64,000 nucleotides of DNA from Magicicada septendecula (GCA_034769895.1 CM068367.1:1313379046-1313443045); one strand, 5' to 3'. Positions 12,201 to 27,200 are shown, counted from the stretch's first letter. The notes: generated from the letters alone by a model not told the origin. Numbers and translations are program-made.

Positions 12201-15200
12201 GCGCCAATCGGTCCCTTCCCGCCACAACGCCTGTCGTTGCGGACTCCGTATTACACCACCCCCTACTACAAAATTGCCATCCCCAAAAATCTCAATCTCA
12301 TTGCCTTACTTCATTACAACAAAATAACAACATCATTAATGATAAACCACAATATATCACTCAAAAACTCCACATAAATTCTCCACAACTACTGTGTCAA
12401 CATCAATACTTCTCAAAATTCTATTTTATATATTAACTCAAAGCAACATCACATTATTTTCATTTCTACTATTTCAACTTGGACAGATCTACACGTCCCA
12501 CAAAATATTCATCACCCAAAAACTATCTCTCACAAATTGTTACTTTACTTCTCACTTTATCAAATTATTTTTATCATTACTTTAAAACATCTGTACTACA
12601 TTAAAACATTACATTGAACACTAATCACTTAGAACATTTATAACCATTATACCAGTGACCCGTTATTGCTGATCAGCTGATCTCCTAACACAATGAAAAC
12701 ATATTTCAAAATTGAACAAATTACATGAAATATATATATATATATTTATTTATCATTACTCCTCACCTCATTGTTTCCCCTTTTTCTGATTCTGATCATT
12801 TTGTGTTACCCGCCTGCCAGACAGTTTAATTATTGGCTTAGTTTAAAATTACACACATAATGAAAACACATATTTTTATCAACACCTATATCTAACGTAC
12901 AACAATAAAATAATACATTTAAAATTATAGCATGAATACCTGATATTGAGTGTCTGAGCAGCTAGTTATTTAACAGAGCACAAGCAGTTTTATTATATCA
13001 AAATTTGAATTAGCAAAAAATTTTATATTGTAAAATTTAAATTCGTGACTCATTTGAGTCACCCCCTGATCCACACACACTATTTCAAGTTATGGAGGAC
13101 TGTATCGCCCTTTTCGCTTCGGCAAAGACGGCATATTTTGGAGTAGTTTTACCTCTCCGTGTCTTTGCTTCCGCTGTTACATTTTAAAGGTTATGAACAT
13201 CAACATGTTCTGGTTTATATTTACACATCAACATGTTCTGGTTTATATTTACATGCCCTTAATGCGGGTCTACCACCTGGCTTTGCTGCCCCCACGCAGG
13301 CAGAGCGGTAGCCGCTGTTCCATAGTTCCGGGAGATTTCCCCTAATTGTCTCCCCCCATTGAATTTCTACTAAATACCAATTTCAAGTCAGCTATGGTCA
13401 AGGGACTTGATATGACCATAGCTGGCCGCTAGCCAAATCCACGATTAGTGCTGGTAAGGCAGTAATCACCCGAAAAGTCGGGGAAATCTAACTTGCATTT
13501 CACTGCCTGTTACATTCATCACTAGTATGTGCGACACGGTCGTTTAGCAGTGTGTAAATTTTAATTTACACGAATAAGGTGTGCCGCACATTTTCGCCAT
13601 TTTGGCCTCCGATGGAGGTAACACTCTCTGTTACCCCCAACCCATTTCGCTATCTACGAGGGCACAGGCCACCCCCGCAATAGCAACTTACTAACTAATT
13701 AAGAAATCAAATATATAACCTTACAGTATTAGACCTTCATTCATCACTAATCCTTTAACTCACTTACATCATTCATAATTTTCAACAATTATCTTCCTAA
13801 AAATTTTCAAAATTTATTATCAGGATTTATTATAAATTCCATTGTCTTTCAGTTATCATTTAAAAAAATTTTTTAATCATGATTTTTATTGAACACAATT
13901 ATTTCAAATACATCTTATTACTGAATTAGAATCTCAATTACACCTGTAAACATTTTTGTTATACATGATTATAAAATTTTCATACTTACAATCCATTTAA
14001 CACGATATACACACAAAACATAATCACCATATCACAATACTTTTCACCTCACCTCTGAAACATTTCACAAAAATATTAGTTTACATCAAATAATTTATCA
14101 TTCATTACCAAATTTCCAAATCTCGTAAAATAAATTAAATTCATAAAAAAAATTAATTAATTAATATTTAAATAAGCAATCAAAATATTTAACATGTATC
14201 AAATTGTTTTAATTACATTAATTACCAAAAATATAAATTATATAGTTATCGAAACAATTACCATTAATCAATTACTGTTTTCAAAATTAATTCTGATATT
14301 TATTTAACTTGCAAATATTTCAATATTATTATTACAACAATCATCTTACGTACACACATTATTTACTTAACATTCCACAATGCATACAAATAAATTCACT
14401 ATATTTTTATTTACAGACTTTTGTTATTTACTGTTCAGTTTCCCACACTTCATTGTCCAAATTTGCCATGTCAAAAACCATTAAACACAATGTTTATACT
14501 GTCTTTTATTGTTTTAATAGTTTACCCTCCATCGTCCCAGATAAGTCTTGGTTTTATGTAGCATTGTTCACTTTCATCCCCACACAAATGACTGTTTTGT
14601 GTGTTGTAACCATACAAACTAAACCCATTCATCATACCAAAATACTCATTACACCAGTCTACATTAGGTAATTTTGTTAAGTCTCCGTTGGTAAATACAT
14701 TCGTGATCGGGTTAATTACTTTAGTCAAATCCTTATAATCATTGTTACTCAAATATACTTTTAAACTTTCCTTCCATTCCTCATACTTTCTATTTAAGTT
14801 ATATAATTCTGTTACGTTCTCCACACACAATTCTCTGTTTAAATCTCTTTCATCACCATACCAAATCACACTTTCAACATCATTATTACCGACAGAGGGT
14901 ACAACATTACACAACAAAAATAAACACCTCAATTCATCTATTACTACGGGACTCTTGCCCTTCAACAACACTTGTAACCACATTAAATCATCATCATAAA
15001 CATCATAAATAATAAAGGGAAAATTTTCCCTCTGTCCCCACTCTACTACAACATTATTTTTCCTCTCTCTCTCTAACTCATACACACACATTAACATCTC
15101 ATAATCACATTCTACCAACCCATCAGTACTCTCATTCTTTATTTTTACCGTATCAGTCTCCGATACTAATTCTTCAAATACATTACTATTATTCTCATTA

Positions 15201-18200
15201 TTTTCAACATTATTGTTATCATTTATTAACTCTTTCTCTGGTATCATATTTTTACATTTGTCATTACAATTTTCATTTGTTTTATTTTTTTCTGTATTCA
15301 TCACATGTACTCCCATTTGCTCCACACTTTGTTCTAATTTATTTAAACTGGTTCTTATCAATTCATCAGTACTTTCTACACATTTCTTCATTTCTTGTAT
15401 TTCATTTTTTAACTCGTGAAACTTGACATTGGAATCAACTTGTTGCTCTTTATAATGGCTATTTATGTTTTCAGACATGGTTTTTATTAGATTAAACAGA
15501 TCGTCTATTGACACCTTTTTTTCTTACACCCCTACGCTATCGTTAGGTTTATTCGTATCTTGTACATCGGTCATTTTCAAAATTTATTTATATCATACCC
15601 TTTATATAACGCCCCTTAAATCAAAATACCCCATACATAAAACAGTTATCAATACGTAAAAGTAAACACACGCTAGCTCTACCCAAACATAACCTTATTT
15701 AGCGTAATTATATACGATAACATTATATAAGTACGTCATTACCACATCCTATTTTCTGTGTATTAAAATAGGTCTATCTCGTATAAAATTATAATTAAAC
15801 GAAAATCCTGGCAGCGCGTCGACATTGTGACGTTAAAAAATAGGCCGAAAATATCTTCAATATATGAAATCCACTACCAGGACTTACCTGTTATAACTAC
15901 GCTTACCTGCTGCAGAAATTTTATCAGAAGCCCAGAGTCGCCACCTATATCTTTGAAGGACAGATATGGAGACCTTTACACTTTACCGTAATAAAACGGA
16001 CAATTTAGCAATCTGACCCCACCCAATTCAGAAAGATTCCGGAACGTTTAGACGAATTCCGCAACACAGAAATGAGAAAGTGGTAATGACGAAATAACTT
16101 AGTCTAACACATTTTTGTTATGAAAAGAATGCTTTACTTACTAAATACGGACATCCTTAATCCAAAAACACAAAGGAACGAAAACATAAACTGAGTTGGT
16201 TACATGACTCTTACATTTACAATATGATTTTTACTAACAAGGTAGCCCAGCTTTGCTCATTCACTCTATCACACCCCATACAAACCCTTTTTCAAATGTT
16301 ATAAAAAATTAGCAAAAAAAATAGTTATTCTTTAAGGATCACGGTTTCGTTTTGCGTTAGTTTGATATGCGCGAGGCCGGCCGAACACGTGCTTTCGTTC
16401 CGGTCACACTTTATGTTATTAGCTGCTCTCGAATCATCACTGCACTGCACTATTTGTAACACCGTTCAATTCCTCGGGTCCCGGTCGGTCTTACTGGATT
16501 AATTACATTTTATAACACCACCGACCTGGGCCTAAACGAAACGGTAAGCGTCTGTAGTTGGCGTCGGGTTCTAGTTGACTGTATGGCGTCTCTGACTAAG
16601 GTAGACTGCGCAACGTGGACCGCGAGCGGGAGAAAAGCGGCGGTTCACTGCCACCTGATTTTCGTTGTTGTAGAGGAAACCAATGCCTGTCATTTGTTTG
16701 TCACAGCTTCGTCCCATGCTATGCATGTAATTTTTTGGAGTTAAGATAGCACATGATCTCAGCTAGGCACTGGCTGACGTCATTAAAGTGGGCAGTCCTT
16801 AGCAGCATTTCCTGAGGACTGCTGAAGAGACGATGAACAATTTCGTTTTCTAGCCATCTTGGTTTTTTGGTTGAAAGCGTCCCCCGAGCGCCTGCTGGAG
16901 TAGTTGCGCTCGTGCATCGACACACATGTACAGATTTCTGAGAATTTCGTGGTGGGACGAATTCCTGATGACTTACACAATACAGTAACTGCGTCTCTGC
17001 TTGGTTCCAACGCTATTTCGTTTACCATGTGTGCTCTGTTGTAACGGAATGAATATTTGTCGTACTATAAAGCTTTCACAATAATTTTTTAGAAAAACCC
17101 GCACAAAATGAAATAAATAAAATGTAATTACCCCATACGGTAAAAAATAAAATGACCCAAAATTGACACGTTACACAATGTATATTCAATCAAGTTTTAC
17201 ATTCCAAAAAGTGTAACACTGTGACTGGACAAACAAGGCTGCTGAAGGATTAGCAGACCCTTTGCCAATGCACACAGGCATAGGCCATCAGACAACAGCT
17301 TGGACCTGGCGCCAAGACCCAGTCAGTAAATCACCAAGTGAGGGTAAGGTGGGGCCAGCTGCATGGATGTGTTTGTATTAGTGAACCTACACTGCTAATC
17401 TAGCTGCCTTCATTAACCAGCCAAACTATATAGTAAAGATTACAGTATAATATATACTCAGAACAATGAAAAATACTGTATATTTATCATCATATTATAT
17501 ACCAGAAGTTGATTCATGGTGTACATGTGAAAGTCATTAAGTGAAAGTGCATACATACAAACTAATAAATAAATATATAATACATACAAACTCACACACT
17601 GCCAAAATAATAAATATTTAATGAAAAACACGACACATACAAAACATGTTCATTACATTTTTAGTACACTGACGTGTCTCAGATTAAAACAATTTCAGTG
17701 CCTGGATCCTCTATAAATGTACTCATAGCAGTGAATATGTCCAACACTGTAAGACAATGTTAAAAGAAAATAACATAGCAAGAGAATTATAAATGGGCTG
17801 AAAAACTAATAACAAGATTAATCCTGATACTGCTAGAACAGGGGAAGACAACAGAGAATAAAGATCTTGTCACAAAGATGTTTCATATTAGGGGAAGAAT
17901 TCAGTATAAAAAAGTCTAGACTATACTGTTTCATAAAGCGTGAGAAATTACAACATTTTTTTAATTAGACAAAGAACACACTTAAAGATTGGTATATATT
18001 TGTTACATTTAGATCAGATCAAGGAGGCAATCACAGTGAGGTCTGATCTCGGTGTCTTACAGTCAACCTGAACAGTGTTGGTGTCAACTTATATTCTGTG
18101 TTATGTGTAAATCACAAAATACAATCAAGTCAATGACTGTATATAAGTTCCTATACTATATATTTTATGCATGCTTCAATAACTGTTTGTACACTTTACA

Positions 18201-21200
18201 TACATTTTTTAAATATAGAATTTAAATAAATTTTTTTATAAAGATCACAGCTTACCAAATGTGAAACTAGAAAATAACATTTTGATAAAATTTGATGATA
18301 AAAAGTAACATATAATTCTTAACAAAATTATCTCCACTTGTTTTATTAAGAAGTATTCTTTCAAAGACACAATCAATGAGTACAGTCTAACATACAATTT
18401 ATAAATATATGAGCTACAATGAACTCTTGCACCTGATGATTTCATTAAATTACATCTACATACCACTTTTTCATTATTTTCTTTATATTAGATTGTACAT
18501 AAAATACAAAGTAAATAATGTATATATCAATTACTTGTCTGGTATCACTTTTTCTTTTCCGTTTTCGTTCTTTCTTGGGAGGTGGCTCTCTTTCTCCTAG
18601 CGCATTGTTTGGACAAGAATAACTGAGATGACCATCTTCTCCACACTCATAGCAACGGCTTTTATCGGGGTAATTACGCCTTCTAATGAATTCTGAACTT
18701 CTGCCATTGTCAGCTGCTATACTACTTTTGAGTGTACGTCCAAACATCTAATTGCAAACCCATTTTGAAATTATATTACTACAATGTATTCTAATTGTAC
18801 AATAAATAATAACTGTTCTACTTAAGCGTACAATATGTATGTGTATACAAGCAGAAAACCAAAGTAAAATTACCATGTGCAAAGACTTTTATGCCTGCAC
18901 ATACACATTTCCCACCAGTAGACAAGGGTATGGTAATGATTTTCAAATGCAAGTACTGAATGAACTTATTTCAAACAGAACTGGTAGCATAATTTACCAG
19001 TTCTCTGGTACAAGAATTGTCCATAACTTATATTCACACACAAAAACAAGCATTACTTTTGAATACGTTGTTCTTCACTTTTGCAAGATAAGTTCCAAAA
19101 CATGTACAAACAATTAAAATTTATTTTTCACAATTTTTTGCTCTCTCATAAACGTGTTCATGTTTATCACCAGACGTTTCACCATACCGATGACGGACAT
19201 CTTCAGTGGTGTAGGAACACAGATTACAACACCCACAAACGAATACGAACAAAGACTGTTCTGTCCTGTTGAGGCACTTAAATTTATAGACTTTTTTCAA
19301 GGTGCTCGTTGGTCATTTTTGGGCCAATCACTTAATCTCTCCTTTTTTTGATTGGCTCGCTTATTTCACCATGCTTCAATGCTGGTATCCAATATTTATT
19401 GAGTGCTAAAGACTTCTCTTTCTTATTCATGCTGTGGTCACCATGCTTATATATTTCAACTGCCTCCCTCTGTAACCAAGTTGAGGACAGGACCTGGGTC
19501 TCTCCAAACAAAATCGTATGGTTGTCATTAGAAAGCACATGTTCCCCTACAGCAGACTTCTACGTTTGGCCCAGTCAGCAGTATCATTTGTGTTCACCTA
19601 AGTGGATGATGATGTTGTGTTTTGTGGTGCAGATATATACTTTTCCACAAGAACACAGCACTCTGTATATCTCGCATGAGGATTATTATGTTGCTCTTAA
19701 ATATAAGTGCCTCAACAGGACAGAACAGTCTTTGTTTGTATTCGTTTGTGGGTGTTGTGTTTCCACACCACTGAAGATGTCCGTCGTTGGTATAGACAAA
19801 ATGTTGGGTGAAAAACCTAGACCATGGCCTAACAGCCCAGAAAATTGTGATAATCTAAACACTGGCCGTGAAAGCTTACGTTCATTTAACAAAAGTGTAT
19901 GTTTGACACACAACTCTATATTCAAACGTAAGACTTATTTGTAATTAAATATTTTAATTTTTAAATCACAAAATAACATTTTACAGCATTCCGGGTCAAA
20001 AGTGTATGTTTGACACACAACTCTATATTCAAATGTAAGACTTATTTGTAATTAAATACTTTAATTTTTAAATCACAAAATAACATTTTACAGCATTCCG
20101 GTTACAAAATAGATATGAACTCACTATAAGGTAGATATTCAATGTTATCACTTAATAGCTATGTAAGAAATATGTAAACTACTGTCACTAACAAGAGACT
20201 GAACTTTTTACCATTTAATTTAAAATGTTTCATTTGAATTAAGTACATACATCAAAATATCTAATATTACAAAACTCTTCTGTTATATCAAGGGTGTCCC
20301 ACAAAGTAACAGAAATTCTGCCATGTCACATTCTACAGGTGAAAATAAGAAAAAAAGTTCATACAAACATTGGGATGGAAATACTTTTTTCAAGTTACAG
20401 ATTCTAAAAAATGTATCCACTATTTCTAAAAGCATAAATTGCGATTCAAATTTTTTGCAAGTATAACAGTACTCATTTTCCGACAAAATTTATGATTTTT
20501 TAATTTTAAAACAGCAAGAACATCATGTGAATATCACATATCACTTAAAAAAAGAATGTTAAAAGCCCCAATTTAATGCTCAAGCTTGAATACTTACGAA
20601 CATTTCTCAAAATTACATACTTCTCTTTTATTAAATAATAAATAACATTTAAATTTAAGTGAAATCTACCGATGGCCTTTGGACGCTGTAACCTGAAAAC
20701 CATGAGTTTTCAGGCCTATGTTTATATCACCTTTTTCCTTTACTTTCGTCTCTAGAACTTGTCCTTACAGTTTTTCTATTACTTTATGAAATACCTCACA
20801 TATTTCCTTGTTATATGTACAAGGTGTTATTAAAAAAAGAAATAAGAAAGATTAAATACCTGTTGTCCATTGATAGCTGTTGCACATTTCTTTGCATCTT
20901 CCTTGGTTAGAAATAATACAAATGCAATACCTTTGCTTTTGCGTGTTTGTTTGTCTTTTACAATTGTTACTCTATAAACAAACAATATATATAAATGGCT
21001 TATCCAAGGAGTGATCACTTACCTGCAATATATATTGCAATGGGAATGGTATGGTTACAAAATGTGAGAGGGACAGACCAGCTGACTGTTGTTTCACACA
21101 TAAAAATAAATCTACCTGGAAAAGAGATAGTAAGGCTTTATTCGCTTAATAAAAATTGTATACCTATATCCAGGGGCATCACCAGTGCCCAATTGTTGGG

Positions 21201-24200
21201 GAAACGGAATGTTATGGTAATATTCAATAAACTGGTGTATGGTTAAATTTCTGAAGAACTAGATTCGTTCTTATTTATCTTTATAGGTTTCAATCTTTTA
21301 ATGTTACTAATACAGTATAATTGATATAATATTGTAGACAAATGTAATTCATTTTTACATTGTCAGGTAACTTAAAAAAACTATTAATTCACTAGATTAA
21401 GATTAGGAGTAGAAATTAAGATGACTCAAATAGAGAAATCCAATGTTTATTTATAGTAAGTACAGTATTAAATATTACATTAGTAACTTTTCTGTTAACT
21501 ATAATAAAACTATTAAAACATTTGACAATTCAAAATATTCTTAGCATGGATTAAGTTCATTAACTCATTCTCAGCATCAAAAAATTCCTAACAAATTTCT
21601 CTTAGCACCAGCATTAGAAATAAATACTTTGGCTATCTTCTTATTGTCGATGTTGTCCGATAACTTTTTATGGAGATAATATAAGGCTACACGGTTGTCT
21701 GTGTCATAGTTGTCCTAAAATAAGTCTTTAGTTTTCGAAGAACACTAACATTCTTTCTGCCTCACAACTATGTGCTGGACAGTTAAGAAGATGAACCAAA
21801 CATTCTGTACTTCTGAAAAGATGACTGAGCTCTTTTATTATTGAGATAAAGGCTATCCTCACGTGATGTAAACATGTCACCTTATATCTTTACAGACAAA
21901 GTTATATTTCTACTTTAAACGATGATGCTGGATAGGGAACTAATTTTTTGATAAGGGAATAATGCTGCACATCCTTCCTTTTCCAAAAGAATGTCTTCTA
22001 GCAAAACATGTTTCTTCACAGCAGGCTGACTGAGAATTCGATTTTGAACCCCTGCTATAGCCTTGTCTATAACTACAAAACACTTTTATTTATAGTACTC
22101 TTCACATGACTGACGATGTACGTGTAGGTCAGTTGTTCTGCCAATTCTTCTTGGTACTTTCTTTTGTCTCGGAAGTTACAACCCTTACAAGCTCAGAGAT
22201 CTTATCATTACATTCTTTTAATACAGGTGAAAACTTTCCATTTTCCTCATCGTGTTCAATCCACGCATCCAGTGCATTCGTCCTCAGAGTCCCAGAAGTT
22301 CAATTAAGGTCCCCTTCCATGATCAAACCAAGATATGTAGCTCCATTCTCAAATACACTAAGTAGACCACTAGACCACTAGCGTCATCATATCCTTGTTC
22401 TGTTAGTTCAGTCCTGTTACTATGTAGAAGAAATTACCAACTCATATCTGCTCAACATTTCACGGTTATGCATTAGTGTTTGAAAACAAAATGCCTAATT
22501 ACTGGCCACATTCCTCAGCATTTTTACTGTTCTAGAAGATTCAAACTTCCTTTCAGGATAAATTACAGCAATGAGTTCCACAGTACACATAATCATCCAA
22601 AGGCTGCTTCTCTATTATGATGGTGTGTACGCAATTATTGATGCCACTCATATTCCCAGCTTCGTTATAGGTCTTTCCATGAAGATTTACCAATGGGAGT
22701 TGCGGTCTAAGGAGAAAATCATAAATGCATTATAATATTTCTGAACAAGCTACTCCAGTTTTATTGAAACCCATAAAACTTTCTTGGGGTTGAAGGTTGT
22801 AAACAACAGATACTCTCTTATTCATCTCCTGAAATATCTTGTACACCATGATAAATCACTGAATAAATTAAAGAATCTGTTCACTCAATCTTTTTAGTAA
22901 AATTAGCAATTATTTCATTTTATATGATCTGGATCATGATTTCATTTTGTAGTGCAGGATGTCTATGATTCTGTTCTCTTTGGAGCCACTGCCCAAAAGA
23001 TGGTTTGTCCTCACTGCAAACTTTCAGCAATTCCATAAAATTTCTTTCAAAATTTGTATGACCTCTAATAGCCTGTCCATGTCTAATGAGTATGAAATAT
23101 AAGATATTTATAAGTATTAATAATAACCATTAATGACTCTAAAGCCACCTTTCGTAGCTTTAATTTTTGACAACGGCCTTTCAATAGCGGCTTTTTGTTG
23201 AGCATGGTTAAATATAGCTTGTGCACGAACAGCACTTTTTCATGGCTTTTAAACCTTTCCCACTTAAAGAGTGTTTTGGTTGCAGGTGTTTTATCTGGTC
23301 ATAACTGAATATATTGTAATGGTACATTTCCTTCGACATTTTCAAAATATAACAGTAAAAACAACTTACCCCATCAATGCCAGATATATGCAGACACGGA
23401 AAAATTGTGTACCAATTTTGTTGAAAGCTTAATACTTATCCTATGAGATGCTGATGATCTGAAAAAACCGTCAGGTAAAATTTCAAGCTGGTATTGAAGA
23501 CATGCTGATTCAGATTCGGGTGTAACTGTACCACTTGCTGCAGCCACTGGTGTCACTGATTGTGATAACCTCTTAGGAAATTTTGAAATTCAAGATTCAA
23601 CATCAGGAAATGGAAAGTCTTCATGTGATGGCACAGTATCTGAGAATAAAAGACATTGGACTTGTTGTATTAAGAAAATTAATTTAATTAGGAATTAATA
23701 TTACGAGGGCTATTTGAAAATCAACCTCCGACTGGCTTGCAATAAAATGAAAAACGTTACGTACATGTCTATACTCTTTCCGTTCTTAGCTTAATCCTGA
23801 TGTAAACAAACAGGCATGGTACATCTGAAACGCTATTTGCTGCTTGAATTAGAGGCGTGTCACTCTGACATAAGGAGTACAGACAAGTTATATATAATGT
23901 TGATACTGTATAAACACGTGTAAATTGTAATAATTTGTCCTGACCAAAATAAAATTTGAGTGACTGTGTCAGACCGACAGTGAAATATTTTATAACACGG
24001 AAAGTTAATGGCTTTTTTATTCACTGTTTGAATATCACGAGAAAAAAAATAAAGTAGACCTATATTTAAAGCGAAAATAGAAGCTGTGATAATTACTTAC
24101 CAGTGTAGTGTGTATTATCAATTGCTGTCAGAGAGTAATGCAATGCCTTCCATATCTGTGTCGGAGCTTGAATCATCACTTGAGTCAGCAGTGTTGATGA

Positions 24201-27200
24201 TAAGATTGTCCATGACAGTGTCGGTAATATGATCCAATTCCCAAAGCTTGTCTTCTTCTTTGAATACGTGTTGCACACAGTGACTCCACTTGTTGGGCGT
24301 TATCTCATTTACCGCCTTCTCTATCAGCTGTTTTACATCATGGATCTTATATGTTGTGTTGTGACGGGCAACGTATCCTTTCAACTGGCTCCATATTAAT
24401 TCAATGGGATTCAGCGTACAGTGGTAAGGAGGAAGCCTTAAAACGGTGTGCCCCGACTTTCCGGCAATTTCATTTACTACAAACTTTTTAAATTAATGTC
24501 TATTTTGTTTTACTATTCCTAAAAGTTCAGTTTTGACGCAACTTTCTTCAAAACATATATTTTTTAAGTTGAGCCACGCGACAATATCAGCTTTCCGCCA
24601 CGCACTATTCGGAATATGTTCAGTCATCACGGAACGATATGGGGCATTATCTATGATAATTACACTATTGTTTGGTAACAGTGTAACAATCTTTTCAAAC
24701 CATTTTTTGAAGACGTCACCATTCATTTCAATATGATAATCCCCACTATTTTTAGATTCGAACAGAAGTAAGCCCCCATCTAAAAACCCATGTTCATTAC
24801 CGATATGAAGTAATATGAGACGCTTCCCTTTGTTACGTGGTGGTTTTATTCCAGTTGACAGACCTGACAGAAAAGCTTGTCGTGATGTTTTTATTGTAGA
24901 ATCACTCCATACTTTGCTAGTCGTGTGTCCTTCGTGAACCCACGTCTCATCTTGTGGCGATTCTCCGTCCTGAACTGCTTGATTGACTTTAAGTAATTTC
25001 TTCGCCAAGTCGAAATGTCATGTCTATCTACAATTACAGATAATTTATTTTTTTTAATAAATTCAAAACCCATAGATCTCAAAAGTCCATGGACTGGTAC
25101 GTCCCATATGAGGTAAATCGGGGTCATTATTAATTTCTAATAATAGTTTTTTTAGGGTTGGAGCTTCATTACGAAAAAAAAAGTTATGGACTTTACAACG
25201 TATAGCCGTTTTAACGAAGTCATCGCATTTACCCAGTACAGTACTCTCGCGTTTTCTTTTCTTTCCTGGTGTAACGAGTTTCCCTCTGTTTTTAATCTCA
25301 CTTCTGATGCTTTGAACGCTACTTTCTGAAACACCAGTAAATTCGGAAGTAAGTTTTTCTAAGTCTTTGATAGCAAGAGTCGGGTAGTTTTCATTTAGCT
25401 TATTAAAAACGTTAAATACTATTAATTTTTCACCACTTTTTAGCGGCTTACCCCGTTTGTGTTTCGTAACAGACACACTTGATGGGCCAGCTGTGCTATC
25501 CATCTTAACGCAAAATATTACCTACAATAATAACAAGTAAAACAATAATTACGCAAAAAGTAATAAGTTTGACCAGTTTACACTAAACACATGAAAGACG
25601 TAGCACTGAGACGCTCACACACTTTACACTCGTACCCTTAACCGCTAACTCGTAATCGATATTTTCAATCAGCGGTGATAAAGTCCTACTATGTAGTCAT
25701 AAAGATGATTAAACGTAATCAAAAACCACTTGTTGCAGTAATACTAAAGACAATAGGTAGGTCAAAGACAACTCTCACATGACTGTACAGACATTCTGCA
25801 CATGCGCGTAACGCATTACTGTGCGTACGGTGTCAACGCCCCTGACCAATGGCATTCCAGATGAGCCACGTGGATTTGTTTACATCAGGATTAAGCTAAG
25901 AACGGAAGCAGTATATATTACTTTTGCTCACAGTCATCACCACCCAAATAAGTTCAGGCACTTATATTTTGGATCTAGCTTTTGCCCTGTCGAAAAATCT
26001 CCCGCCAAGGTACCCAGCCAATAGTTGACATCATCAATGAGGTTTCAAAGCCCTGCATTATCAGCCATACCTTCATCCTGATAACAAGACAGCATCCCTG
26101 CCCAGATCAACTTGGTCACCAACAATGCATGCAAAAGGTTGCCCACAAGTTCCTAAGTGTGAACTTTCCTGAAGGGGAATTGTCAGGCCCGTGGTGGCGG
26201 GCTCCCTGCAAATGATGAGGGTCGACTGTCTAATGAAGATACATCGACGACTCAGCGTCATTCTTTTGCCGTGTTTTAATTTTTATGGCTCTGTCAATGT
26301 GTCAGTAAACTGTCATAACCTGTGTTCTGTCATTGTTACTTCTGGGAACTTATCATCTCTATATAATAATGCAAAAAATCAATCAATGGGCCTCAAATTG
26401 GACCATCAGTGGCAATGGATATTTTATTTCAAGTTAACATTTTTATTCAACCAATAATTTGGGTAACAAAATGTAAACATTAATTTGAATAAAAAATTAT
26501 TCTTGATTTAAACTTCTGGAAAAATATTGGGGGGACCCCCCTGCCTGTGCCTATATAAATGAAAGAGTCAACTAGCAAGAAGAATGTGATACTGAAAATA
26601 ATTCTGATGGTGAAGTCAAAACACATGAGATTTTAATCAGTGGAAAATAGTTTTTAATAACCTGGTAGATTTATCAACAAATGACTCCAGCCATGAAAGA
26701 TTATATCTTACAGCAATGGTATATGTCATTGGCAGCTAAAGCTTCCTTTTTAACAGTTTCACATTCTTTAAAAGCATAAAATGATGTAATTTACAGTATT
26801 ACTGAACAATGATGTAAATGACCTGCTAAAGCCATACTTAACAAGGCTATCCTGTTTTTCAAACTTTCAAAAATTTATAAAATTACGATATCCCTTAATG
26901 TTGTTCTGGTTCTGGAATTGCCTTATAGCCCTGATTCACCCATCTGATTACAAGATACTGATAATAGAACTTGAAGTAACTTGTTATTAGCTGAATGAAA
27001 AGTTACAGTCCCGCCATGATGAGTGGCTTAATTGTGTTTCCTTAAAACAATTGTATACTGTACAATTTTTAATTGTAAACACAATGACAAATATTTTTGT
27101 TTATAGAATGACAACTTTATTTATTGCCTGTTATTCAATATATAATTTATTACAACTTAGGATGAAGTTAACAACACAAGAAGATCGAATACTACGTTGT

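Larger units (their letters stand above)
9427..17175 (-). mobile_element. LTR retrotransposon E1, non-autonomous (7.75 kb)
   Basis: Complete insertion in ZCRB1 intron 3. The two LTRs start TG and end CA and are flanked by the 4-bp duplication CAAT (9,423-9,426 and 17,176-17,179). The element's sense is the minus strand, so the 5' LTR is on the right. The 5.07-kb interior has one gag-position ORF (14,522-15,574) and no trace of protease, reverse transcriptase, RNase H or integrase. It is therefore a LARD-like element that must use another element's enzymes. A 4-bp duplication fits Ty3/gypsy-type integration. The LTRs differ by about eight substitutions and one 16-bp indel, so the insertion is fairly young. 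Related to E2 at 39.4 and 53.4 kb. Confidence 0.88.
19150..19830 (-). mobile_element. Penelope-like element remnant with inverted ends
   Basis: Two arms of about 125 bp (about 19,166-19,292 and 19,697-19,826) are inverted repeats of each other. They flank a decayed GIY-YIG endonuclease coding segment on the minus strand. Penelope-like elements typically combine RT-GIY-YIG coding with terminal repeats that may be inverted and that carry hammerhead ribozymes. All three traits are visible here except the RT, which is lost to truncation. Located in ZCRB1 intron 2. Confidence 0.78.

Noticed and set aside
14309-15419. Plus-strand open frames opposite the E1 ORF (likewise opposite the E2 ORFs)
   Set aside because: They are antisense shadows of the acidic coiled-coil protein and show no homology of their own.
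25821-26457. Several overlapping open frames between the Tc1/mariner-type element and exon 1
   Set aside because: No recognisable protein, frames overlap on both strands, and the region is inside ZCRB1 intron 1.
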